Origin: an uncultured Methanobrevibacter sp.
Lineage (GTDB): Archaea; Methanobacteriota; Methanobacteria; Methanobacteriales; Methanobacteriaceae
Length of the DNA stretch: 54,505 nt
Assembly: GCA_902764015.1 (NCBI GenBank)
Contig: CACWUH010000014.1
Location: forward strand, 1-54,505
Direction of reading: 5' to 3'
Shown: positions 7,103 to 15,659 of the stretch, in pieces
Layout of the letters: the number at the start of each line of letters is the position of its first letter
Numbering within the stretch: the first letter of the stretch is position 1
Program-made: the position numbers and the translations under genes
The notes under the pieces: model-generated
What the model was told of the DNA's origin: nothing
The model's input: the letters and a program-made list of their open reading frames with translations, nothing else
The model's database searches: none

Positions 7103-8712
7103 TATGCATCACTTCCCTTTTTGTCTATGTCCTTAAATGCCTTGTCGATTACCTCCTGTGCAGGAGGTTTGGTGAGCAAACTAACGACAATTGTAAATAA
7201 TGCTGAAATCGGAACGGCAATCAACATCACATCAATGGACGGCCATGGAGCGGCAGCCAGCAATGTTTCGGCTCCGAAGATGAATTTACACAATCCGAGT
7301 CCCACAGCAGTCTTTTTGAATACGAAAATCATCCAGAACAGGCTTACGAAAGTACCGGACAATATTCCTGCAATTGCACCCTGCCTCGTAATTCCTTTCC
7401 AGTAGAGCGCACCCAAAAATACCGGCAGGAATGCTGCTGCACATATTTCAAAGAACAGGCTTGTTCCAAGTGCAACCACACTTCCAGGAAGTGAAAATGC
7501 CATCAAAAGCGCAAGAATGATTGCAATCAGAATTCCTACCCTTGAGATGCTTACCTGGTCAAGCTTCTGTTTGGACTTTTCCCTTATTGTACCATAGATG
7601 TCCACACCGAATGCCGTTCCCTGCGTGTGCAGCTGTGAGGATATTGTTGACATTGCGGCTGCAATCAAGGACAGAAGGAATATGTATACGAACCATTCGG
7701 GAAGGGCCATTGTGATGAATGTAGGAATGATCTTGTCGATGTTTCCTCCGACGACATCCACAGCGATTTTTCCCACCTTGTCAAAGAAGTATACGTTTGA
7801 AAGTGATCCGACGATATATGCTGTTGTCGGCATGATTGCAATGAATATTCCTCCAATCAGGACTGACCTGTTAAGTTCCTTGTCTGATTTTACTGTCATG
7901 AACCTAACAATCAATGAAGGCTGTGCGAGCACACCGATACCCACACCAATCAATGTGGATGAGACAAGTGACCACCAGAACGGCGTTCCGAACGTTGGAA
8001 ACGACGTCCACCCCGTACCTCCAGTGGCTGTCGCCTCAGCAGGATACAGGTTGACCATGCTTGTCAGGGCAGTGTTTGCGGTGTCCACTCCTCCAAGTAG
8101 CCAATATACAAATACGAGAAGGAATACCATTGCAACTACCATGATGGTTCCCTGCAATGCATCAGTATACATTACACCGCGTATTCCGCCGAAAAGCACA
8201 TAGAATGTAATGATAATTGATAAGATTAATAATGCAATGCTGAAATCAATCAACAGGGATGATTCGAGAAATCTTGCAGCCCCAATCAATACTACTGCTG
8301 CGTACAAAGGCATTGCACAAAATATAATCAATCCTGAAGAGTAATGGATGAATTTGGAATCGAAACGTTTTCCCAGAAATTCAGGGAATGTGAGTGATCC
8401 CAATGCATGCCCCATACGTCGGGTCCTTTTTCCTAAAAATACAAATGCGATAAATACACCAATGATAATATTCAAGAAAGCGAGCCATAAGACGCTCATC
8501 CCATATTCACCGGCAACCCCTCCAAAACCGACGATTGCCGCTGTCGAAATGAATGTCGCCCCATAACTCATCGCCATGATGAATGGGTGCGTATCCTTAC
8601 CGGCAATCATGAAGTCTTCAGAGGACTGGGTTTTCCTGTAGGCATAGTATCCTACGAAAACCAGGGCAAATATGTACACTATAAATATTATCGCCAAAAT
8701 CATAACGTTCAT
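7102..8712 (-). CDS. Sodium:solute symporter (SSS family)
   Basis: The 536-residue polytopic protein has about 13 membrane segments. SSS hallmarks are an early AYRKTQSSEDFMIAGKD loop, GATFISTAAIVGFGG in TM2, YVLFGGIRGVMYTDALQG and the sodium-site helix LIAAAMSTISSQLHTQ. It is expected to import a small organic solute (proline-, pantothenate- or carboxylate-like) with Na+; the substrate is not determinable. The next cistron, a 37-residue helix, overlaps its stop by one base. The upstream region carries an 18-bp palindrome, a candidate operator. The ATG at 8712 is preceded by AGAGGTAAT. Confidence 0.9.
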   Translation of the reverse strand: MNVMILAIIFIVYIFALVFVGYYAYRKTQSSEDFMIAGKDTHPFIMAMSYGATFISTAAIVGFGGVAGEYGMSVLWLAFLNIIIGVFIAFVFLGKRTRRMGHALGSLTFPEFLGKRFDSKFIHYSSGLIIFCAMPLYAAVVLIGAARFLESSLLIDFSIALLILSIIITFYVLFGGIRGVMYTDALQGTIMVVAMVFLLVFVYWLLGGVDTANTALTSMVNLYPAEATATGGTGWTSFPTFGTPFWWSLVSSTLIGVGIGVLAQPSLIVRFMTVKSDKELNRSVLIGGIFIAIMPTTAYIVGSLSNVYFFDKVGKIAVDVVGGNIDKIIPTFITMALPEWFVYIFLLSLIAAAMSTISSQLHTQGTAFGVDIYGTIREKSKQKLDQVSISRVGILIAIILALLMAFSLPGSVVALGTSLFFEICAAAFLPVFLGALYWKGITRQGAIAGILSGTFVSLFWMIFVFKKTAVGLGLCKFIFGAETLLAAAPWPSIDVMLIAVPISALFTIVVSLLTKPPAQEVIDKAFKDIDKKGSDA

Positions 8713-8801
8713 AAATAATTACCTCTAAAATATTAAAGTTATTAATACCCATTTAATATTTTAGTTATGTAATTATTTAAACATTACTATTATATACATT
8801 G

Positions 8802-8819
8802 ATGTACATATATGTACAT
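8802..8819. promoter_or_regulatory. Perfect 18-bp palindrome upstream of the symporter gene
   Basis: ATGTACATATATGTACAT at 8802-8819 is identical to its reverse complement. It sits about 90 bases before the symporter ATG, upstream of TATA-like sequence, and abuts the stop codon of the TPR gene that precedes it on the same strand. Position and symmetry fit a dimeric transcription-factor site controlling the symporter operon. Confidence 0.5.
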
Positions 8820-9616
8820 TATAGTATAAAATAATGAACTCCATGGATTTTGCCGAAATCCTTGCCTGTGTTTTTGAACTCGAACATCAATTTCAAGGCC
8901 TCATCGACATCCAGATCAATATCCTGAGTTAATGCAATCTTGGCATTCAAATCATCGGACATCCAGTTATAGATTACAATCTTAAGGTCTTCTCCAAACT
9001 CTTTTTTTACATCATCCATTTCGCTGCCTTCAACTATCTCCAAACATGCCTCATACTTTTTGGAAAAGAGCTTCAGCAGAAATACCGGCATTAGGCTGAA
9101 GAGGTCACCATCACAAACCCTGATGAGGTCTTCAGATACGCTGTCAACAAGTTCATCATCCTTAAGGCTGGATGCTGCCAATGCCTTTTCATACAATGCT
9201 GCTTTGAATCCCCCATCGATTGCCAAAGCCTTGTCGCAGTATTCTATGACCTTATCATAGTCATCCAGAAGAGAGTACAAACGGGCAACATTCAAAAGGG
9301 AGTCCTTGTCCTGCCCGTCGACCACACGCTCCAGCTCTGCCAGGGCGCTTTCGGCCTTCTTGTTCTCCTTGAGAAAAATATGGCATCTTGCCTTTTCATG
9401 CCAGAACATTTCATTGTAGGGATTTTTGGAAATCAATGAATTAATGATGTTCAAAGCATCACTATAACATCTCAGCTTCATCAGACAGAGGAATATGTAG
9501 ACCTGGGCATATTCATATTCACTGTCATCCTTTTGGACCTGCTTGAAATGACCCATTGCATCCTTGTAATTTTTCTCGTCAAATTCTTTTTTACCTTGTT
9601 CAATATTCTCATTCAT
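8819..9616 (-). CDS. Tetratricopeptide repeat protein
   Basis: About 265 residues from ATG 9616 (GGTGA just upstream; TTG and GTG codons further out are possible starts but unsupported). Helical repeats with TPR spacing are seen: KKEFDEKNYKDAMGHFKQV, LMKLRCYSDALNIINSLISK, ENKKAESALAELERV, LYSLLDDYDKVIEYCDKAL and ALYEKALAASSLKDDELV. No catalytic motif, signal peptide or membrane segment is present, so a cytosolic scaffold role is likely. TPR proteins are abundant in Methanobrevibacter and most have no assigned partner. It is divergent to the CoA-ligase gene. Confidence 0.85.
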   Translation of the reverse strand: MNENIEQGKKEFDEKNYKDAMGHFKQVQKDDSEYEYAQVYIFLCLMKLRCYSDALNIINSLISKNPYNEMFWHEKARCHIFLKENKKAESALAELERVVDGQDKDSLLNVARLYSLLDDYDKVIEYCDKALAIDGGFKAALYEKALAASSLKDDELVDSVSEDLIRVCDGDLFSLMPVFLLKLFSKKYEACLEIVEGSEMDDVKKEFGEDLKIVIYNWMSDDLNAKIALTQDIDLDVDEALKLMFEFKNTGKDFGKIHGVHYFIL

Positions 9617-9816
9617 GTTTTTCACCAATTGAATGTATAATTAAAGGACTATAAAAAGGTTATATATTAGATAAAGTAAATATTGATGTCAGTTTGTAAT
9701 TTAACGAGATTACAGCAATATTTACCTGAGCATGAAAAATGAACAATAAACAAAGTTTTTTAATGAATGAAGTAAATAGTTTAAGTATTGAAAAAATTTG
9801 GTGAAATAGGGATACT

Positions 9817-11118
9817 ATGTATTGGAATGAAAAAGCAGAATGCATGAACAGAGAAGAAAAAGAGAAGATACAACTGAAAAGACTACAAGACACCGTAAAG
9901 CTCGCATATGAAAATGTGGAGTTCTACAGGAAACGATTCGACGAAATCGGCCTTAAACCGGAAGACATCAAGACATTAAAAGACATTGAAAAAATTCCAT
10001 TTACAACAAAAAGTGACCTAAGACAAGCATACCCATTGGGACTTCTTGCGGTTCCCCGTGAGGAGATTGTGGAAGTGCACGCCTCTTCGGGAACAACTGG
10101 AAAGCCTACAGTAACAGCATACACCCAAAACGATTTAGACATTTGGGGAGAATGCATTGCACGTGGGCTCAAGATGGCAGGCGCCGAAAAAGACTACATC
10201 ATCCAAAATGCATATGGATACGGCCTATTTACCGGAGGATTCGGCATTCACCATGGTGGAAACAGGATGGGGGCAATAACCATCCCTATTTCAGCGGGAA
10301 ATACCCAAAGGCAGCTCGACACAATGGTCGATTTCCAAAGCGAAATCCTAACCTGCACCCCTTCATACGCAGCATATCTCGGAGAGTCAAGGGAAAAGGC
10401 AGGAATCTCATTGGACGACATCAATTTGAAGATAGGAATTCATGGAGCAGAAATGTGGACCGACGAGATGAGAAAAAGAATCGAGTCCTCCCTTGGAATC
10501 AAAACCCACAACATCTACGGACTGACCGAAGTTATGGGTCCGGGCGTTGCCCAGGAATGCGATGAGCAGAACGGAATGCACATACAGGATGACCACTTCT
10601 ATCCGGAAATCATCGATTCAGACACCGGCGAGACTCTGGGCTACGGTGAAAAGGGAGAGTTAGTGTTAACTTCACTTACAAAGACCGGAATGCCTATCCT
10701 AAGGTTCAGGACAAAGGACTTGACTTCACTCATAGGTGATGAATGCGAATGCGGAAGGACAACAGTCAGGATGACCAGAATCACCGGCAGAAGCGATGAC
10801 ATGCTGAAAATCAAGGGAGTCATGGTCTTCCCATCACAGATTGAAAAGGCACTGCTTAAAGTCAGCGGCATCAGCCCTAACTACATGATTCATGTGACCC
10901 GGCCGGACATTCTGGATGAAGTTGAAGTCAAGGTAGAGGCTACAAAAGAGCTGTTCTCAGATGAAATGAAAGAGATGGAAAGGGTCGAAAAGGAAATACA
11001 GGCATCCATCAGATCAGAAACCGGACTTAGAGTGGATGTAAGTATTGTCGAACCTGAAACACTTCCAAGAAGCGAAGGTAAAGCTGTTCGTGTAATTGAT
11101 GAAAGGAATTTTGACTAG
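9817..11118 (+). CDS. Phenylacetate-CoA ligase family protein (aryl-acid:CoA ligase)
   Basis: 433 residues with the adenylate-forming PaaK architecture: N-terminal [17 protein letters not shown]-loop [10 protein letters not shown] near residue 90, [24 protein letters not shown], and the hinge [20 protein letters not shown] before the small C-terminal domain. The family makes aryl-CoA thioesters from aryl acids, ATP and CoA. In methanogens it is found with indolepyruvate oxidoreductase, which here lies 2 kb away, and with an ACT-domain protein, here the next gene. A role in interconverting aryl acids, aryl-CoA and aryl pyruvates, allowing amino-acid synthesis from environmental aryl acids, is therefore likely. 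Start: ATG 9817 after GGTGAAAT. Confidence 0.92.
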   Translation: MYWNEKAECMNREEKEKIQLKRLQDTVKLAYENVEFYRKRFDEIGLKPEDIKTLKDIEKIPFTTKSDLRQAYPLGLLAVPREEIVEVHASSGTTGKPTVTAYTQNDLDIWGECIARGLKMAGAEKDYIIQNAYGYGLFTGGFGIHHGGNRMGAITIPISAGNTQRQLDTMVDFQSEILTCTPSYAAYLGESREKAGISLDDINLKIGIHGAEMWTDEMRKRIESSLGIKTHNIYGLTEVMGPGVAQECDEQNGMHIQDDHFYPEIIDSDTGETLGYGEKGELVLTSLTKTGMPILRFRTKDLTSLIGDECECGRTTVRMTRITGRSDDMLKIKGVMVFPSQIEKALLKVSGISPNYMIHVTRPDILDEVEVKVEATKELFSDEMKEMERVEKEIQASIRSETGLRVDVSIVEPETLPRSEGKAVRVIDERNFD

Positions 11119-11126
11119 GTGATAAA

Positions 11127-11558
11127 ATGGCAGTAAAACAAATATCAATTTTTGTCGAAAACAAAGAAGGAAGAATTAAAAAGGCTATCGACACATTGGC
11201 CAAACAGGACATCAACATCCGCGCATTGTCAATTGCCGATACAACAAAATACGGAATCTTAAGACTGATAGTTTCAGACAATGAAAAGGCAATAGAAGCC
11301 CTCGAAAAGGATGGCTTTATCGTTAAGGAAAATGAGGTTATTATCTTGGCCGTTCCGGATAAGCCTAACGGACTGAACTCAACATTGGCCGTCTTTGATG
11401 AAAAGGGCATTAATCTGGAATATCTTTATGCATTTGTAAGCAGCAAGACAGACGAGGCCATTGTCGTCATGAGGCTGGAAAATATGGAAAAGGCCATCGA
11501 TGCATTAAATGAAAGCAACGTCAAGATACTGGATACCGAAGACATAAAAGATTTATAG
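11127..11558 (+). CDS. Tandem ACT-domain protein
   Basis: 143 residues forming two ACT domains. The first (QISIFVENKEGRIKKAIDTL) has the strand-helix start typical of amino-acid-binding regulatory domains; the second begins VPDKPNGLNSTLAVFDEKG. It starts 8 bases after the CoA ligase stop, with TAGGTGAT as ribosome site, so the two are co-transcribed. The family normally binds an amino acid, probably aromatic here, and could modulate the ligase or aromatic biosynthesis. This genetic link is conserved in methanogens; ligand binding is inferred. Confidence 0.9.
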   Translation: MAVKQISIFVENKEGRIKKAIDTLAKQDINIRALSIADTTKYGILRLIVSDNEKAIEALEKDGFIVKENEVIILAVPDKPNGLNSTLAVFDEKGINLEYLYAFVSSKTDEAIVVMRLENMEKAIDALNESNVKILDTEDIKDL

Positions 11559-11579
11559 AAAAGATTAACTTCTTTTCTA
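11556..11579. terminator. Bidirectional hairpin between the ACT gene and the broken Rpn gene
   Basis: TAGAAAAG (11556-11563) and CTTTTCTA (11572-11579) form an 8-bp stem. The stop codon of the ACT gene is the first three bases of the left arm and the stop of the convergent gene lies in the right arm, so the element can serve both transcripts. Confidence 0.55.
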
Positions 11580-12410
11580 CAACTTATTTTTTTCTTTGAT
11601 TTCAAGCACTTTTTCTAATGGAACATTGGCTTTTTCAGCAATGCTTTCAGCATCTTCACCAGATTTCAACAAATTCTCAATAATTTGCTCAATACCATCA
11701 TCTTTTCCATCATTGTACTTGTTCTCACCATATTCATGAATCAAACTCATCCTATCACCCAATAAATCACAAATAATGTTTCGTTCTAAAGGATCTTCCA
11801 CAAATTTATCCGTTGTTAGCCATACTATTCCAAAAGCTAAATCTTTCTGAGATATTGTCATGTCTTTTAATTTGATTAAAATTTTAAAAACCTTATAAAT
11901 ATACTCAGAAATGTTTTTACCTTTTTTACTCAAAGGCACTAAGGACAATAAGATTATTTCCTTAGCGTCTGGTATTTGGTTATGTTTTAGTTTGTTTTTA
12001 ACATTATTTATAATTTCATCACTATCCAAATCACCTAAGCTAAAAATCTCATATTTAAAAGTATTAAGCTTGTTAACTCTATACTCGACAATTTTTGAAT
12101 CTTAAGCAGTGCTTAAAACAGCCAAATTAACTTCCTTATCATTTTTCTTATTTTGGTCAGTGATTGCGACATAGGAATGACCCCTCCTTGAAAAATCATC
12201 ATCTACTTCAGTACTTTGAAATTCATGGATTAAATTTTCATCATCCAAATCCAAAATCAAATCCGGTTTGAAAAATTTTGGGTCAACATGTCTTAATTCT
12301 TTAGTCCATACATTGACCTTTTTAGATTTTTTGCCCAAAAAACCTAAAAGAATACTTGCATCCTCATCAGATACATTTTTAAATAACATATCCTCTTGAA
12401 ATTCTGCCAT
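11577..12410 (-). pseudogene. Rpn-like nuclease gene interrupted by one in-frame TAA
   Basis: From ATG 12410 (GGAGG upstream) the frame encodes MAEFQEDMLFKNVSDEDA, then a PD-(D/E)XK core (KPDLILDLDDENLIHEFQST) and GHSYVAITDQNKKNDKEV, stopping at TAA 12102-12104. The very next codons in the same frame continue DSKIVEYRVNKLNTFKYEIF and run uninterrupted to 11577, ending in an Rpn-like helical tail (EDAESIAEKANVPLEKVLEI). Removing that one stop restores a 277-residue protein of normal family layout. It is most simply a recent nonsense mutation; reinitiation at the downstream ATG 12029 could still make the C-terminal part. A sequencing error is possible. Confidence 0.8.
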
Positions 12411-12482
12411 AATAACATACCTCCAAGATTTATAGGTAATATTATCAAAATAAGAATATATAAACTTTGATATTAAAATCAA

Positions 12483-12739
12483 ACAATTTCCTTTTAAATA
12501 CGATGAATCAACGAAAGCAATTTTACGAAGTGGTACAACTTTTTCTTATTTTAGCTAAAAATGAAATAAAAATGAGCAAAAAAAGAAAAAACTAAAAAAT
12601 TCATATTAAAATAAAGCATGACCAAACTAAACAATACAAAATGATATTAAAATAGCCTAAAATTAACTATTGAACCTAAAATCATTATCAAAAAAAAAGC
12701 AAATTGTCTTGTTAAAAAAAATAGTAAAAAGAAAAATAC
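12483..12739. other. AT-rich intergenic spacer
   Basis: A roughly 80% A/T stretch between two minus-strand genes. It contains promoter-like A/T tracts for the broken Rpn gene at its left end. I see no open frame with a ribosome site, no tRNA-like fold and no repeat family. Confidence 0.5.
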
Positions 12740-13018
12740 CTAAAATTCTTTCAATAATTTAGATATATCTTCTTTTGAATAACCTAAACGCACGAAAAGG
12801 CTTTTCAATGGTTCGTTTTCAGGAATGTTTCCCAATTCTCTCCAGTTTTGGAAATCATTTTTTAAAATACCATTGATTAAAAGCTGGATTGTGATTAAAT
12901 CATCACTTTTAATTGCGATGAATGCATCTTCATCTTTAAAAATGTTTTCTGGATCAATCAATGTTATTTTACCGGTTCTGTCTTTTTTTACAATAGCATT
13001 GTCAATTCTATAAGCCAT
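12740..13018 (-). CDS. Hypothetical protein, 92 aa
   Basis: A small soluble protein from ATG 13018 with no family I recognise. The first half is predicted beta-rich (AYRIDNAIVKKDRTGKITL, then DAFIAIKSDDLITIQLLING), the second half helical (FQNWRELGNIPENEPLKSLF and GYSKEDISKLLKEF). It has no cysteines or membrane segment. It lies alone between the broken Rpn gene and iorB, with its own A/T-rich upstream region. The balanced amino-acid composition and full-length frame argue that it is real, but nothing indicates a function. Confidence 0.6.
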   Translation of the reverse strand: MAYRIDNAIVKKDRTGKITLIDPENIFKDEDAFIAIKSDDLITIQLLINGILKNDFQNWRELGNIPENEPLKSLFVRLGYSKEDISKLLKEF

Positions 13019-13071
13019 AATACCACAACTGTTTTAATTAATAATATTTTTGTTTAAATACTATTTAAAAT

Positions 13072-13656
13072 TTAACCTTTGATGGAGCGATACCCACTTT
13101 CAATTGCCTTTAGATTCATTTCATGGAATTTAGGTTTGAGGTTGTTTTTCATTGCATCGATGACGGATTCCTTTGTAAGCGGAAACTTGTCATCGGCAGT
13201 AACCGCACCCAAAAGAACCATGTTCAAGGACAGAACGCTTCCAGCCTCGATTGCCAGCCTTGTTCCGTCAATAGGAAGCACATGCCTGAAGTTTTCCTTC
13301 AGAGTCTTTGTAATGCTGTCAACGCTCGGATATGCCTTGTCTGTTGAAGACGGAACGATAGGATGAGTATTGTAGACAATTTTGGTTTGTGAGTTTGCCT
13401 TGTCAAGTCCCCTTATCGTCTCGACCGGCTCGAAGGAAAGCAGCATATCGGCCGCATGATTCGGTATGATTGATGAATCGTATCCTCCTATTTTAAGTTC
13501 TGTTGAAACTGATCCTCCCCTCTGGGACATTCCGTGAATCTCGCTCATGACCACATCCAATCCCTGGTTCATTGCAGCCTCTCCTATGATTGTGGAGGTC
13601 TTGATGATTCCCTGACCACCTACGCCGCAAATATAAATACAATAATGATTATCCAT
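13072..13656 (-). CDS. iorB: Indolepyruvate:ferredoxin oxidoreductase, beta subunit
   Basis: 194 residues, the gamma-type domain of 2-oxoacid:ferredoxin oxidoreductases. It begins CIYICGVGGQGIIKTSTIIG and includes the conserved EIHGMSQRGGSVSTELKIGG segment. With IorA it oxidatively decarboxylates aryl pyruvates to aryl-CoA with ferredoxin, or runs in reverse to make aryl pyruvates for amino-acid synthesis. The gene follows iorA by 4 bases in the same transcript. Length matches the stand-alone IorB family. Confidence 0.95.
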   Translation of the reverse strand: MDNHYCIYICGVGGQGIIKTSTIIGEAAMNQGLDVVMSEIHGMSQRGGSVSTELKIGGYDSSIIPNHAADMLLSFEPVETIRGLDKANSQTKIVYNTHPIVPSSTDKAYPSVDSITKTLKENFRHVLPIDGTRLAIEAGSVLSLNMVLLGAVTADDKFPLTKESVIDAMKNNLKPKFHEMNLKAIESGYRSIKG

Positions 13657-13660
13657 TCTA

Positions 13661-15553
13661 TCACCTACCTGCCTCTAGGGCGCCGTACTTGCACACCTGT
13701 ATGCAGACGTTGCATCCGTCGCATTGCGCCTTGTCTATTGTGATTTTTCCGTCGACCTTTGAAATGGCAGGACATGCCAGTTCTTTTACACACTTGTCGC
13801 AACCGTTGCAGTTGCCTTCAACGAAATTTACCGGAGGCTTTTTGGCCAGACCTTTGATTAAAGTACATGGTGCCTTTGATATGATTACTGCAGTGTCATC
13901 CCTTTTGAACGCTTCCACATAGGTCTTCACGACCTGGTCCAGGTTGAACGGATTTATTACGCGAACATAATCGCATCCGCAGGCAAGTGCCAATTTACGG
14001 ATTGACACTTCAGGGGCCTCGTCGCCCATACCATCGATTGGAATTCCAGGGTTCGGCTGGCCACCTGTCATCGCAGTGATTCTGTTGTCCAGAACAGTTA
14101 AAACGAAATTATGCTTGTTGTGAACCGCATTTATCAATGGCGAAACTCCACTGTGGAAGAATGTTGAATCCCCAATGAAGCTTGCAACCTTCTGGTCCGT
14201 TGAAACTGAAAATCCACAGCCATCACCTACGCTTGATCCCATTGACAGTAAATAATCGGCGGCATTGTATGGCGGATTGATTCCCAGCGTGTAGCATCCG
14301 ATGTCTGATGCGAATATCACGTCGTCCGGGGTCAAGCCCAGCTCCTCGATTGCAAGGTTTATTCCATAATACATTGCCCTGTGAGGGCATCCTGCACACA
14401 GCACGGGTGCACGTGAAGGAATATCCTCCTGCAGCTTTTCAAGACCTGAAGAGTAGCTGACATCTCCCCCTTCATAGAAGTTCAGGACCTTGTCCATTCC
14501 TTCGCCGACAATATCTGAGTTGAACTCATGGTAAAGAGGGAATGTTCCATCCAATTTACCATGGACGATTACATCAAGGTTTGTGGCACCGATTGCCGCA
14601 AAGACATCCCTTTCGATTATAGGGTCGACTTCCTCGACTATGAACACCTCATCCAAATCCTCCAGGAATTCCACAACCCTATCCTTTGGGAAGGGATATG
14701 AGAATCCTAATTTGAGAATGTTGACATCGAGATTGTTGAACTTGACGATGTCATGGGCATAGTTGTAGGCACTGCTTGATGCTATAAGTCCGTATGCCTT
14801 ATCATCTGTAAATTTGATTTCGCTATTGAATTCACTTTTGTTTGCAATATCTTCAATCTTGTGAATCTTATCCCACAGCCTTATGTGCATGTCTCCCGCA
14901 AATGCAGGCACCGGAACATATTTTGAAGGGTCCTTGTTGAAGTGGCCCCTCTTCCAGTGGTCATCACCCTTTGATGAGTTGTCCTTGACATCACCAAATT
15001 CGACTACTCCCCTCATGTGGGATACACGGGTTGTCGTTCTCACAATCACCGGCAGGCCGAACTCCTCGGACAGGTCAAATGCATACTTTACCATATCCTT
15101 TACTTCCTGGCAGTTTGACGGCTCAAGAATCGGCACGTTGGCAATCCTTGCATAGTTACGTGTGTCCTGCTCGTTTTGTGATGAAAAGAGTGACGGGTCA
15201 TCTGCAGACAGTATCACCATTCCTCCGGTCACACCGGAGTATGCGGTGGTCATGAAAGAGTCTGCAGCAACGTTCATTCCAACATGCTTCATGAAGGTGA
15301 ATGACCTCAGACCAGAAGCCGCTGCAGTAGCTGCAACCTCCATGGCAACTTTTTCATTTGTGGAAAACTCAAAATAGATATTGGCATCCTTGGCCAATAC
15401 TGACAATACATTTCCAATTTCTGATGAAGGAGTTCCGGGATAAGTGGCAGCAATGGAAACTCCTGCCTCTACCAATCCTCTAACGGCAGCCTCATTTCCA
15501 AGCAAAAACTGCTTTTCACCGGATGCTCCTGTGACTAATTCATTTAGATTCAT
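13661..15553 (-). CDS. iorA: Indolepyruvate:ferredoxin oxidoreductase, alpha subunit
   Basis: 630 residues. The N-terminal pyrimidine-binding domain contains LLGNEAAVRGLVEAGVSIAA and YPGTPSSEIG. The thiamine diphosphate-binding motif follows in the second half (GDSTFFHSGVSPLINAVHN through VLDNRITAMTGGQPNPG). The extreme C-terminus carries a two-cluster ferredoxin domain (CNGCDKCVKELACP and CDGCNVCIQVCKYG), though the first cluster spacing is slightly unusual. It pairs with IorB immediately downstream. The CoA ligase and ACT protein nearby point to aryl-acid assimilation or aromatic amino-acid catabolism. Divergent from tfrB, with about 106 bases between the starts. Confidence 0.96.
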   Translation of the reverse strand: MNLNELVTGASGEKQFLLGNEAAVRGLVEAGVSIAATYPGTPSSEIGNVLSVLAKDANIYFEFSTNEKVAMEVAATAAASGLRSFTFMKHVGMNVAADSFMTTAYSGVTGGMVILSADDPSLFSSQNEQDTRNYARIANVPILEPSNCQEVKDMVKYAFDLSEEFGLPVIVRTTTRVSHMRGVVEFGDVKDNSSKGDDHWKRGHFNKDPSKYVPVPAFAGDMHIRLWDKIHKIEDIANKSEFNSEIKFTDDKAYGLIASSSAYNYAHDIVKFNNLDVNILKLGFSYPFPKDRVVEFLEDLDEVFIVEEVDPIIERDVFAAIGATNLDVIVHGKLDGTFPLYHEFNSDIVGEGMDKVLNFYEGGDVSYSSGLEKLQEDIPSRAPVLCAGCPHRAMYYGINLAIEELGLTPDDVIFASDIGCYTLGINPPYNAADYLLSMGSSVGDGCGFSVSTDQKVASFIGDSTFFHSGVSPLINAVHNKHNFVLTVLDNRITAMTGGQPNPGIPIDGMGDEAPEVSIRKLALACGCDYVRVINPFNLDQVVKTYVEAFKRDDTAVIISKAPCTLIKGLAKKPPVNFVEGNCNGCDKCVKELACPAISKVDGKITIDKAQCDGCNVCIQVCKYGALEAGR

Positions 15554-15659
15554 TATTTTTTCCTCAAAATTATCATTAATAACAATATATTATATAGTAC
15601 ATTAAACTATAAATATATATTATTATGTTTTATATGCTTACAATATTGGGGATAAGATA

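Noticed and set aside
7598-8203. Long plus-strand open frame inside the symporter gene
   Set aside because: Antisense shadow of the SSS gene; the sense frame has clear family motifs and the antisense product is not protein-like.
8713-8818. Insertion-sequence end suggested by the terminal palindrome
   Set aside because: No transposase, no target duplication and no second end are present.
12102-12104. In-frame TAA as a recoded sense codon
   Set aside because: Pyrrolysine uses TAG and selenocysteine TGA; TAA recoding is not known in methanogens, so a nonsense mutation is simpler.
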